This document shows, one piece after another, positions 9,183-16,436 of a DNA stretch of 38,180 bases. A model generated the notes under the pieces. It did not search any database and had not been told where the DNA came from. It was given only the letters and a program-made list of their open reading frames with translations. Location of the stretch: contig NZ_CALDPF010000003.1 in assembly GCF_937912035.1 (NCBI RefSeq), positions 1 through 38,180 of the forward strand. Reading direction: 5' to 3'. The stretch comes from an uncultured Bacteroides sp. (lineage in GTDB: Bacteria; Bacteroidota; Bacteroidia; Bacteroidales; Bacteroidaceae). The position numbers were made by a program, and so were the translations under genes. The stretch's first letter is position 1; the number at the start of each line of letters is the position of its first letter.

Positions 9183-9211
9183 TGTCTTTTTGATTTTATA
9201 TTTTTCGGCTG

Positions 9212-9219
9212 CAAAGGTA
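9212..9219 (-). promoter_or_regulatory. -7 box for the DUF4250 gene
   Basis: On the minus strand this reads TACCTTTG followed by C, a perfect TAnnTTTG box of the kind also seen at the tRNA and rplM promoters in this window. No TTTG -33 box is found at 19-21 bases. Confidence 0.5.
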
Positions 9220-9294
9220 CGCTTTATTTCCGTAGTTTTGTGTAATAATTACTAAAGTTTTCATTATTAGGGTGGTTAAGTCGGGAAAAAGCAT

Positions 9295-9302
9295 TACTTT
9301 TG
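9295..9302 (+). promoter_or_regulatory. -7 box for purB
   Basis: TACTTTTG matches TAnnTTTG and is followed by CG. It lies 43 bases before the purB start codon. The -33 region is not recognisable. Confidence 0.45.
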
Positions 9303-9344
9303 CGAAGTTTTAATGATCATTAATTTAGAAAAAACTGAAAAACA

Positions 9345-10694
9345 ATGTTGGAGCTTGACTTACTCACTGCTGTTTCTCCTATCGACGGCAGATATAGGAC
9401 CAAGGCGGGAGCTTTGGCTGAATATTTTTCTGAGTATGCGCTGATCAAGTATCGTGTGCAGGTGGAAATAGAGTATTTTATTACTTTGTGTGAACTTCCG
9501 TTGCCACAGTTGAAGTGTTTCGATCATGCGCGTTTCGAATCATTGCGTAATATTTACCGTAATTTCTCAGAGGCTGACGCTCAGCGTATCAAAGAAATAG
9601 AAAGCGTTACTAACCATGACGTGAAAGCTGTGGAATATTTCATCAAGGAACAGTTCGACAAGCTTGGGGGATTGGAAAAATATAAAGAGTTCATCCATTT
9701 CGGATTGACTTCGCAGGATATCAATAATACTTCTGTGCCTTTGTCTATAAAAGAGGCTCTGGAGAAGGAATATTATCCGCAAATACAGAAACTTATTGAC
9801 CAGCTTGCTGCATATGCAGAGGAATGGAAGGATATTCCTATGCTTGCAAAGACTCACGGACAGCCAGCTTCGCCTACAAGATTGGGTAAAGAGATTATGG
9901 TGTTTGTGTATAGATTGCGCCGTCAGCTGGATATACTGAAAGCTTGTGCCATTACTGCCAAGTTTGGTGGGGCTACTGGTAATTATAATGCTCACCATGT
10001 GGCATATCCTGAGTTTGACTGGAAAGAATTCGGTAATAAGTTTGTTGCAGAAAAGTTGGGATTGGAACGTGAGGAATATACTACTCAGATTTCAAACTAT
10101 GACAATCTTGGAGCAATATTTGATGCAATGAAACGTATCAATACTATAATGATTGATATGAACCGTGACTTCTGGCAGTATATCTCAATGGAGTATTTCA
10201 AGCAGAAAATCAAGGCCGGTGAAGTTGGTTCAAGCGCAATGCCTCATAAGGTTAATCCGATAGACTTTGAAAATGCTGAAGGTAACCTGGGTATGGCTAA
10301 TGCTATTTTCGAACATTTGTCGTCAAAACTTCCTGTTTCAAGATTGCAGCGTGACTTGACAGACTCTACTGTTTTGCGTAATATAGGTGTTCCTTTTGGT
10401 CATACTATTATTGCGATACAGAGTTCGCTGAAAGGACTTGGCAAACTGTTGTTGAACGAGCATAAGATTTATGAGGACTTGGATAACTGCTGGAGTGTGG
10501 TTGCTGAGGCTATTCAGACAATTCTTCGCCGTGAGGCTTATCCTAATCCGTATGAGGCTCTGAAGGCTCTTACACGTACTAACCAGGCTATAAACGAGGC
10601 TTCAATAAAGAATTTCATAGAGACATTGGAGGTTAGTGAAGATATAAAGAAAGAACTTCGCGCAATAACTCCACATAATTATACTGGTATTTAA
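9345..10694 (+). CDS. purB: Adenylosuccinate lyase
   Basis: PurB (449 residues) cleaves fumarate from SAICAR and from adenylosuccinate, serving both de novo IMP synthesis and AMP formation. The N-terminus LTAVSPIDGRYRTK is diagnostic of the E. coli-type PurB subgroup. The catalytic His motif KTHGQPASPT is at residues 169-178 (His171), and the fumarase/aspartase superfamily signature GSSAMPHKVNPID is at about 295-307, with the flexible-loop serine at Ser296/297. Length is normal. The downstream pseudouridine synthase gene starts 72 bases after the stop, with a possible internal -7 box TATATTTG at 10698-10705, so purB may be partly co-transcribed with it and with asnS. Confidence 0.98.
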   Translation: MLELDLLTAVSPIDGRYRTKAGALAEYFSEYALIKYRVQVEIEYFITLCELPLPQLKCFDHARFESLRNIYRNFSEADAQRIKEIESVTNHDVKAVEYFIKEQFDKLGGLEKYKEFIHFGLTSQDINNTSVPLSIKEALEKEYYPQIQKLIDQLAAYAEEWKDIPMLAKTHGQPASPTRLGKEIMVFVYRLRRQLDILKACAITAKFGGATGNYNAHHVAYPEFDWKEFGNKFVAEKLGLEREEYTTQISNYDNLGAIFDAMKRINTIMIDMNRDFWQYISMEYFKQKIKAGEVGSSAMPHKVNPIDFENAEGNLGMANAIFEHLSSKLPVSRLQRDLTDSTVLRNIGVPFGHTIIAIQSSLKGLGKLLLNEHKIYEDLDNCWSVVAEAIQTILRREAYPNPYEALKALTRTNQAINEASIKNFIETLEVSEDIKKELRAITPHNYTGI

Positions 10695-10766
10695 TTTTAT
10701 ATTTGATTTATAGAGACATTTTTGGCCCGAGAGGGTAAGAGTATTAATTTTTTTGATTTAATTATT

Positions 10767-12053
10767 ATGACAGAAAGAGAATTCAGACAAAATGGTGAAA
10801 ACCAGTCTGGCCGCGATGGTAGAAAATCTTACAACAACAGAGAAGGTTATAACAGAAACAATCGTTATGAGGGTGGAAGTTACGGACGTCGTCCTAACAA
10901 TGGATTTGAAGGTGGTGAGCAACGTCAGAACCGTTCTTCGTTCAACCCTCGTTTTAACAACAATAATAATGGTGCTGACCGCCAGCAGCGTGGAGGTTAT
11001 GGCAATAACAATTATGGCCGTCAGCAACGTCCTTATGGCAATCGCCCATATGGAAACAATGAAGGAGGAGAACGTTCTTACGGCGCATCACGTTTTAATA
11101 ACAACGGCGGTGATCGTCAGCAGCGTCAGTTTACTCCTAGATTTAACAATGATGGTGGTGAACAGCGTTCATTCCGTCCTCGTCAGGGACAGCAGGGTGG
11201 ATATCGTCAGCAGGGTGGCGGATATGGTAACAACCGTCAGGGAGGTTTCCGTCAGCGTACCAATGACTATAACCCGAATGCAAAATATAGCATGAAGAAG
11301 CAGATAGAGTATAAGGATGTTCTTACTGATCCTAATGAACCTATCCGCTTGAACAAGTTTCTGGCTAATGCCGGTATATGCTCACGTCGTGAGGCTGATG
11401 AGTTTATTACAGCAGGAGTGGTTTCTGTAAATGGTGTAGTGGTGACAGAACTTGGTACTAAAGTTCATCGTAATGATGAAGTTAAATTCCATGACCAGCC
11501 GGTAAATATTGAAAGAAAGGTGTATCTGCTGCTTAACAAACCAAAGGATTGTGTTACTACTGCAGATGATCCGCAGGAACGTAAAACTGTGATGGATTAT
11601 GTGAAGAATGCATGTAAGGAACGTATTTATCCTGTGGGAAGACTTGACCGTAATACAACAGGTGTTCTTCTGCTTACCAATGATGGTGAGATGGCTTCGA
11701 AACTTACTCATCCAAAATACTTGAAAAAGAAAATTTATCATGTATATTGCGATAAGAATGTCACAAAAGCTGATCTTGACCAGATAGTACAGGGTATAAC
11801 TCTTGAGGATGGAGAAATACATGCTGATGCTGTAAGTTATGCTTCTGACAATGATAAATCACAGGTTGGTATAGAAATCCACTCAGGAAAGAATCGTATC
11901 GTACGTCGTATATTCGAACATTTGGGATATAAGGTGATTAAGCTTGACAGAGTTTATTTTGCCGGACTTACAAAGAAGGGATTGCGTCGTGGAGACTGGA
12001 GATTCTTGACTGAAAACGAAGTAAATATGCTCCGTATGGGGTCTTTTGAATAA
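10767..12053 (+). CDS. RsuA/RluB-type rRNA pseudouridine synthase with disordered N-terminus
   Basis: A 428-residue enzyme that isomerises a specific uridine in rRNA to pseudouridine. I start it at ATG 10767; an in-frame TTG at 10722 would add 15 residues with no support. Residues 1 to about 185 are low-complexity, rich in Asn, Gly, Arg, Gln and Tyr, with repeated RQQRGGYG and YGNN-like units, probably unstructured and RNA-binding. An S4 domain starts near residue 193 (RLNKFLANAGICSRREADEF). The catalytic domain follows from about 250, with YLLLNKP and the active-site GRLDRNTTGVLLLTND, where Asp294 is the catalytic residue. The RIVRRIFEHLGYKVIKLDR block near the end is typical of the RluB/RluE/RluF/RsuA group. 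It lies 13 bases ahead of asnS. Confidence 0.93.
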   Translation: MTEREFRQNGENQSGRDGRKSYNNREGYNRNNRYEGGSYGRRPNNGFEGGEQRQNRSSFNPRFNNNNNGADRQQRGGYGNNNYGRQQRPYGNRPYGNNEGGERSYGASRFNNNGGDRQQRQFTPRFNNDGGEQRSFRPRQGQQGGYRQQGGGYGNNRQGGFRQRTNDYNPNAKYSMKKQIEYKDVLTDPNEPIRLNKFLANAGICSRREADEFITAGVVSVNGVVVTELGTKVHRNDEVKFHDQPVNIERKVYLLLNKPKDCVTTADDPQERKTVMDYVKNACKERIYPVGRLDRNTTGVLLLTNDGEMASKLTHPKYLKKKIYHVYCDKNVTKADLDQIVQGITLEDGEIHADAVSYASDNDKSQVGIEIHSGKNRIVRRIFEHLGYKVIKLDRVYFAGLTKKGLRRGDWRFLTENEVNMLRMGSFE

Positions 12054-12066
12054 TATAAATTATTAA

Positions 12067-13473
12067 ATGATGGAAATGATTCGTAGAACAAAAATTGTTG
12101 ACGTGCTGAAATCACGCGAATTCGGCAGTATGGTCAACGTTAAAGGCTGGGTTCGTACCCGCCGCGGTAGTAAACAGGTAAACTTTATCGCCTTGAATGA
12201 CGGTTCTACTATAAATAATGTGCAGGTGGTTGTTGATTTGGCTAACTTCGATGAAGAAATGCTCAAACAGATTACTACAGGTGCATGTATCAGCGTAAAC
12301 GGTGAATTAGTGGAATCTGTAGGTGCAGGACAGGCTGCTGAAATTCAGGCTCGCGAAATAGAAGTGTTGGGCGTATGTGACAATACTTATCCTCTTCAGA
12401 AGAAAGGACACTCTATGGAGTTCCTTCGTGAAATAGCTCACTTGCGTCCGCGTACAAATACTTTTGGTGCGGTGTTCCGTATTCGCCACAATATGGCTAT
12501 CGCTATACATAAATTCTTCCATGACCGTGGATTCTTCTATTTCCATACTCCAATCATTACTGCTTCCGACTGTGAGGGTGCAGGACAGATGTTCCAGGTT
12601 ACTACCATGAATCTGTATGATCTGAAGAAAGATGAAAACGGTTCTATAATTTATGATAATGACTTCTTCGGCAAGCAGGCTAGTCTGACTGTGTCTGGTC
12701 AGCTGGAAGGTGAATTGGCTGCAACTTCACTTGGTGCAATCTATACTTTCGGTCCTACTTTCCGTGCTGAGAACTCAAATACTCCTCGTCACTTGGCAGA
12801 GTTCTGGATGATTGAACCTGAAGTGGCTTTCAACGACATCAATGATAATATGGACTTGGCTGAAGAGTTTATTAAATATTGTGTGCAGTGGGCTTTGGAT
12901 AACTGCTATGAAGATGTCAAATTCCTGAACGATATGTTCGACAAGGGATTGATAGAACGTCTGCAGGGTGTATTGAAAGACAGTTTTGTACGTCTTCCAT
13001 ATACAGAAGGTATCAAGATTCTTGAAGATGCTGTAGCTAAAGGCCATAAATTTGAATTCCCTGTATTCTGGGGAGCTGACCTGGCTTCTGAACATGAACG
13101 TTATCTGGTGGAAGAACATTTCAACAAACCGGTAATCTTGACAGACTATCCTAAGGAAATCAAGGCATTCTATATGAAACAGAATGAAGACGGAAAGACT
13201 GTGCGTGCTATGGATGTGCTGTTCCCTAAGATTGGTGAGATTATAGGTGGATCTGAACGTGAGGCTGACTATGACAAATTGCTTACTCGTATTCAGGAGT
13301 TGGGTATTCCAATGAAGGATATGTGGTGGTATCTTGATACTCGTAAGTATGGAACTTGTCCTCACTCTGGATTCGGACTTGGTTTCGAACGCTTGTTGTT
13401 GTTCGTGACAGGTATGTCAAATATCCGCGACGTGATACCTTTCCCACGTACTCCGAGAAACGCAGAATTTTAA
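12067..13473 (+). CDS. asnS: Asparaginyl-tRNA synthetase
   Basis: A 468-residue class IIb synthetase that charges tRNA-Asn with asparagine. The N-terminal OB-fold anticodon-binding domain spans about residues 15-110 (VKGWVRTRRGSKQVNFIALND). Motif 2 is FRAENSNTPRHLAEFWMIEP from residue 232, and the ENSNTPRHLAEFWM segment is the one that separates AsnRS from AspRS. Motif 3, GFGLGFERLLLF, is at 435-446. The C-terminus IRDVIPFPRTPRNAEF is the standard AsnRS ending. Two further in-frame ATGs at residues 2 and 4 make the exact start uncertain by a few residues. It is probably co-transcribed with the pseudouridine synthase gene 13 bases upstream. Confidence 0.98.
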   Translation: MMEMIRRTKIVDVLKSREFGSMVNVKGWVRTRRGSKQVNFIALNDGSTINNVQVVVDLANFDEEMLKQITTGACISVNGELVESVGAGQAAEIQAREIEVLGVCDNTYPLQKKGHSMEFLREIAHLRPRTNTFGAVFRIRHNMAIAIHKFFHDRGFFYFHTPIITASDCEGAGQMFQVTTMNLYDLKKDENGSIIYDNDFFGKQASLTVSGQLEGELAATSLGAIYTFGPTFRAENSNTPRHLAEFWMIEPEVAFNDINDNMDLAEEFIKYCVQWALDNCYEDVKFLNDMFDKGLIERLQGVLKDSFVRLPYTEGIKILEDAVAKGHKFEFPVFWGADLASEHERYLVEEHFNKPVILTDYPKEIKAFYMKQNEDGKTVRAMDVLFPKIGEIIGGSEREADYDKLLTRIQELGIPMKDMWWYLDTRKYGTCPHSGFGLGFERLLLFVTGMSNIRDVIPFPRTPRNAEF

Positions 13474-13499
13474 TTTCAGATAAATACATCTTCATTATC

Positions 13500-13538
13500 A
13501 AAAGCTGTTCAGAATCTTTTTTTCTGGACAGCTTTTTT
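13500..13538 (+). terminator. Terminator after asnS
   Basis: AAAAGCTGTTCAGAA (13500-13514) pairs with TTCTGGACAGCTTTT (13522-13536), 15 bp with one G-T pair, followed by Ts. Confidence 0.88.
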
Positions 13539-13600
13539 GTTATAGAATTCTTTTTCTTTTAAAATATAGTGTTATATGATGTTTTTTTTATTTATTTTCT

Positions 13601-13608
13601 TATATTTG
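13601..13608 (+). promoter_or_regulatory. -7 box for the DUF4488 gene
   Basis: TATATTTG matches TAnnTTTG and stands 37 bases before the start codon. The region 20 bases upstream is T-rich without a TTTG. Confidence 0.45.
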
Positions 13609-13644
13609 TAGAAATCTATTAATAAACTTAAAATTCATAATGTT

Positions 13645-14130
13645 ATGAAAATGCGCAGTTTCTTATTATTTGCATTATTCTTGCTGGTAGCATCTGGTAG
13701 TGCGTTGGCGCAAAAGGCTGAAAAGGTTCCTGTAAGTCTTAATGGCGTATGGCAAATGTGTTTTTATCGTTCTAATTCTCCCGGTGTGACCGGTGAGCTT
13801 AAAACAAGTAATTCCCTTAAGATTCTTTCTGATGATGGGCGTTTTACCAATATGGTGATGATGCCACACGGGGCTATAATAATAGGTGAGGGAACTTATG
13901 AAGTCAATTCTGAAAATTCGTATACGGAAATCATTGAGAGAAATTTGCATTTGCCACAATTAAACGGAAAAAAGAACGTAATGGAATTTGAAATGAAAGA
14001 TGATGGCATAATGGTGGTGAAATATTTCCTAAAAGAAGATATAAATGGAAATAAAATAGATTCCTGGTGTTATGAAACGTGGAAAAGAGTTACTATGCCG
14101 GAAGAATATCCTGATAATATTATCAGATAA
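13645..14130 (+). CDS. Secreted DUF4488-like protein
   Basis: A 161-residue protein with a clear signal peptide (residues 1-23: MKMRSFLLFALFLLVASG, cleavage after SALAQ or SALA). The mature part has SLNGVWQMCFYRSN, then ILSDDGRFTNMVMMP, an Ala-Ile-rich strand and a closing CYETWKRV, which resembles DUF4488, a lipocalin-like beta-barrel family of Bacteroidota. The role is unknown; periplasmic or outer-membrane-associated ligand binding is a reasonable inference. It is a single-gene unit with its own -7 box and terminator. Confidence 0.8.
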   Translation: MKMRSFLLFALFLLVASGSALAQKAEKVPVSLNGVWQMCFYRSNSPGVTGELKTSNSLKILSDDGRFTNMVMMPHGAIIIGEGTYEVNSENSYTEIIERNLHLPQLNGKKNVMEFEMKDDGIMVVKYFLKEDINGNKIDSWCYETWKRVTMPEEYPDNIIR

Positions 14131-14156
14131 TATTTCTAATTATGATTAGTATGTTT

Positions 14157-14190
14157 AGGCTACTTTTGTTTTTGCGAAAGTAGCCTTTTT
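14157..14190 (+). terminator. Terminator after the DUF4488 gene
   Basis: AGGCTACTTT (14157-14166) pairs with AAAGTAGCCT (14177-14186), followed by a T-run: a 10-bp perfect stem. Confidence 0.88.
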
Positions 14191-14233
14191 AGCATAGTAT
14201 CAGGTGATTAAAAATAGAAAAATGCGGAAAAAC

Positions 14234-14264
14234 TTTGTCTGTTTCAAGAAAAGTTGTACCTTTG
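14234..14264 (+). promoter_or_regulatory. rplM operon promoter
   Basis: TTTG at 14234-14237 and TACCTTTG at 14257-14264, 19 bases apart, are an exact Bacteroidota sigma-ABfr (-33/-7) promoter. The implied start near 14271 gives a leader of about 120 bases ahead of rplM. Confidence 0.85.
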
Positions 14265-14270
14265 CAAGCC

Positions 14271-14389
14271 GATTATTATCAAATAGTGATAAAATTAAGA
14301 TTCTGAGCACTTTATTCTTCTTTGTCCGGGACGGATGGAGTGTGAAGGAATTGTTTTTTAGTAGTTAACATTTTAAAAAAGATTTAAGA
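14271..14389 (+). promoter_or_regulatory. Structured leader of rplM-rpsI
   Basis: The ~120-base leader can fold into a 5' hairpin TTATC(14276-14280)/GATAA(14288-14292) and a compound stem in which ATTCTTC (14314-14320) faces GAAGGAAT (14344-14351) around an inner TCCG/CGGA hairpin (14325-14335). This position and form fit a ribosomal-protein autoregulatory leader, likely bound by L13 or S9; that is inference from position and folding by eye. Confidence 0.5.
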
Positions 14390-14851
14390 GTGGATACTTT
14401 AAGTTACAAGACCATTTCTGCAAACAAGGAAACTGCAACTAAAGAATGGGTTGTAGTTGATGCTACCGATCAGGTGGTAGGACGCCTCGGTGCTAAAGTT
14501 GCGAAACTGTTGAGAGGAAAGTACAAACCAAACTTTACTCCTCACGTAGACTGCGGTGATAACGTTATTATCATCAATGCAGACAAAGTTAAATTTACAG
14601 GTAATAAGTGGAATGATAAAGTGTATTTGAGCTATACGGGTTATCCTGGTGGTCAGCGCGAAATCACTCCTGCTCGCTTGATGGCTAAACCAAACGGCGC
14701 TGAAAAATTGATGAAGAAAGTTGTTAAAGGTATGCTTCCTAAGAACCGTCTGGGAGCTAAATTGCTTGGCAACTTGTATGTTTATGAAGGTTCTGAACAC
14801 AAACACGAAGCTCAGACTCCGAAAGTTATTGATATTAACACACTTAAATAA
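14390..14851 (+). CDS. rplM: 50S ribosomal protein L13
   Basis: L13 (uL13) is an early-assembling 23S-binding protein of the large subunit. The 153-residue product has the expected TKEWVVVDATDQVVGRLG near residue 18, KYKPNFTPHVDCGDNVIIIN near 46, YTGYPGG near 82 and the VKGMLPKNRLG block near 112. The start is GTG at 14390 (protein MDTLSYKTIS); no ATG is available at a sensible place. It opens the rplM-rpsI unit, 6 bases ahead of rpsI, and is preceded by a strong promoter and a structured leader. Confidence 0.98.
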   Translation: MDTLSYKTISANKETATKEWVVVDATDQVVGRLGAKVAKLLRGKYKPNFTPHVDCGDNVIIINADKVKFTGNKWNDKVYLSYTGYPGGQREITPARLMAKPNGAEKLMKKVVKGMLPKNRLGAKLLGNLYVYEGSEHKHEAQTPKVIDINTLK

Positions 14852-14857
14852 TAAAGA

Positions 14858-15244
14858 ATGGAAGTAGTAAATGCATTAGGCAGACGTAAAAGCGCTATTG
14901 CTCGTGTTTTCGTCAGCGAAGGTACAGGAAAGATTACTATTAACAAGAGAGACCTTGCAGAGTACTTTCCATCAACTATTCTGCAGTATGTAGTAAAACA
15001 GCCTCTAAACCTTCTTCAGGTGGCTGAAAAATATGATATTAAAGTAAACTTGTGTGGTGGTGGTTTTACAGGACAGTCACAGGCTTTGCGTTTGGCAATT
15101 GCTCGTGCTCTTGTTAAAATCAATGCTGATGACAAGAAAGCTCTTCGTGCAGAAGGCTTCATGACTCGTGACTCTCGTTCTGTTGAACGTAAGAAACCAG
15201 GACGTCCAAAAGCACGTAGAAGATTCCAGTTCAGTAAACGTTAA
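14858..15244 (+). CDS. rpsI: 30S ribosomal protein S9
   Basis: S9 (uS9) sits in the small-subunit head, with its C-terminal tail reaching the P-site tRNA. The 128-residue product shows the canonical ALGRRKSAIARVFV start, GGGFTGQSQALRLAIARALV near residue 66, and the basic tail KKPGRPKARRRFQFSKR ending in Lys-Arg, which contacts tRNA. It begins 6 bases after the rplM stop, so translation is probably coupled. Confidence 0.98.
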   Translation: MEVVNALGRRKSAIARVFVSEGTGKITINKRDLAEYFPSTILQYVVKQPLNLLQVAEKYDIKVNLCGGGFTGQSQALRLAIARALVKINADDKKALRAEGFMTRDSRSVERKKPGRPKARRRFQFSKR

Positions 15245-15247
15245 GCG

Positions 15248-15345
15248 ATTGAGTTTGTTAGTTTTTAAGTTTGTAAGTGTGTTGCAAGTAATCGGTTTGC
15301 GAAACTTCAAACTAGCTATGAAACTTAGAAACTCAAAAACTTAAA
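15248..15345. repeat. Imperfect inverted repeat between rpsI and rpsB
   Basis: A T-rich arm at about 15250-15277 (repeated AGTTT units) faces an A-rich arm at about 15320-15343 (AAACTTAGAAACTCAAAAAC and similar). They pair imperfectly and would make a long AT-rich hairpin. Sequence of this kind recurs in Bacteroidota intergenic regions to my knowledge; it may terminate or stabilise the rplM-rpsI transcript. Confidence 0.55.
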
Positions 15346-15354
15346 TGTAAAAGC

Positions 15355-15465
15355 GTTTAGTATCTAAACTGTCAGGATTTTCCCTACAATTGTTTGCGGA
15401 GAAACTACCGGATAGTTGGTTCAAATTTAAACAAAAAAGAAAGTAAACGATTAAAATTAAAAACA
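15355..15465 (+). promoter_or_regulatory. Candidate structured leader of rpsB
   Basis: The 110 bases before rpsB contain a perfect GTTTAG-TAT-CTAAAC hairpin (15355-15369) and a second hairpin AACTA-CCGGA-TAGTT (15403-15417). The rest is A-rich and open up to the start codon. A ribosomal-protein S2 leader is plausible from its place; no promoter box is clearly visible in the gap. Confidence 0.4.
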
Positions 15466-16305
15466 ATGTCAAGAGTAAATTTTGATACATTATTGGAAGC
15501 AGGCTGCCACTTCGGACATTTGAAGAGAAAGTGGAATCCAGCAATGGCTCCTTATATTTTCATGGAACGCAACGGTATCCATATCATTGATTTGAACAAA
15601 ACCGTTGTAAAAGTAGAAGAAGCTGCCGAAGCTTTGAAGCAGATTGCTAAATCAGGAAAGAAAGTTCTTTTCGTTGCTACTAAAAAACAAGCTAAGCAGG
15701 TAGTGGCTGAGAAAGCTGCTTCTGTAAATATGCCATACGTTATCGAACGTTGGCCAGGTGGTATGTTGACTAACTTCCCAACAATCCGTAAGGCTGTTAA
15801 GAAGATGGCAACTATCGACAAACTTACTAACGATGGTACTTACTCAAACTTGTCAAAGAGAGAAGTTCTTCAGATTTCTCGTCAGCGTGCCAAACTTGAA
15901 AAGAACCTTGGTTCTATCGCTGATTTGACTCGTCTTCCATCTGCTTTGTTTGTTATCGATGTTTTGAAAGAAAATATTGCTGTACGTGAAGCTAATCGTC
16001 TTGGTATTCCTGTATTTGCAATAGTTGATACAAACTCTGATCCTTCTAATGTAGATTACGTTATTCCAGCTAACGATGACGCAACTAAGTCAGTTGAAGT
16101 TATTCTTGATGCTTGCTGCGCTGCAATGGCTGAAGGCTTGGAAGAAAGAAAGGCAGAAAAGGTAGATATGGATGCTGCTGGTGAAGCTGCTGCTCCTAAG
16201 ACTACAAAGAAAAAAGCAGGTAGAGCTCGTATGGATAAAGCTGAAGAAGATGCTATAAATGCTGCAAAAGCTGCAGCTTTCGTTAGCAAAGAAGATGAAG
16301 CTTAA
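15466..16305 (+). CDS. rpsB: 30S ribosomal protein S2
   Basis: S2 (uS2) binds late on the platform side of the small subunit. I take ATG 15466 (MSRVNFDTLLEAGCHFGHLK); an in-frame ATG 72 bases upstream would add a basic segment without homology, lying inside the leader hairpins. The 279-residue product has WNPAMAPYIFMERNGIHIID, VLFVATKKQAK, ERWPGGMLTNF and LPSALFVIDV, all family signatures. The C-terminal ~45 residues form an Ala/Lys/Glu-rich extension (AAGEAAAPKTTKKKAGRAR), longer than in enterobacteria and probably disordered. tsf follows after 131 bases, the usual bacterial order. Confidence 0.98.
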   Translation: MSRVNFDTLLEAGCHFGHLKRKWNPAMAPYIFMERNGIHIIDLNKTVVKVEEAAEALKQIAKSGKKVLFVATKKQAKQVVAEKAASVNMPYVIERWPGGMLTNFPTIRKAVKKMATIDKLTNDGTYSNLSKREVLQISRQRAKLEKNLGSIADLTRLPSALFVIDVLKENIAVREANRLGIPVFAIVDTNSDPSNVDYVIPANDDATKSVEVILDACCAAMAEGLEERKAEKVDMDAAGEAAAPKTTKKKAGRARMDKAEEDAINAAKAAAFVSKEDEA

Positions 16306-16325
16306 TTCTAGAAATTAAATATATA

Positions 16326-16393
16326 AAATTGAGAATTGGAAATTGAGAATGGAACATATATGCTCAGATTCTCAATTCTCAATTCTCAATTTT
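16326..16393. repeat. TTGAGAAT-unit inverted repeat between rpsB and tsf
   Basis: Two or three copies of an AATTGAGAAT-like unit at 16327-16350 face three copies of ATTCTCAA at 16367-16391, separated by a 16-base spacer. Together they make a long, nearly perfect hairpin. It lies in a translation operon and is followed by a short T-run; it may act as a partial terminator, a stabiliser or a repetitive intergenic element. Confidence 0.8.
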
Positions 16394-16436
16394 GTTTTAT
16401 AATGATATTATTAACTCTTAGTAAAAAGAAATTATT

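Noticed and set aside
10722..10766. TTG start for the pseudouridine synthase
   Set aside because: A good ATG lies 45 bases downstream, and the added residues (AREGKSINFF...) lack the composition of the tail.
10792..11295. 167-codon overlapping plus frame within the pseudouridine synthase
   Set aside because: It is the +1 frame of the Asn/Gly-rich repeat region, giving a Thr/Val/Met-rich sequence without sense; a by-product of low complexity.
12775..13365. 196-codon frame on the minus strand inside asnS
   Set aside because: It lies wholly antisense to a clearly conserved gene, has no recognisable domain and its composition mirrors the codon pattern of asnS.
15394..15465. Longer rpsB start adding 24 residues
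   Set aside because: The added segment is basic and non-homologous and covers the leader hairpins; S2 proteins start at the MSRVNFDTLLEAG position.
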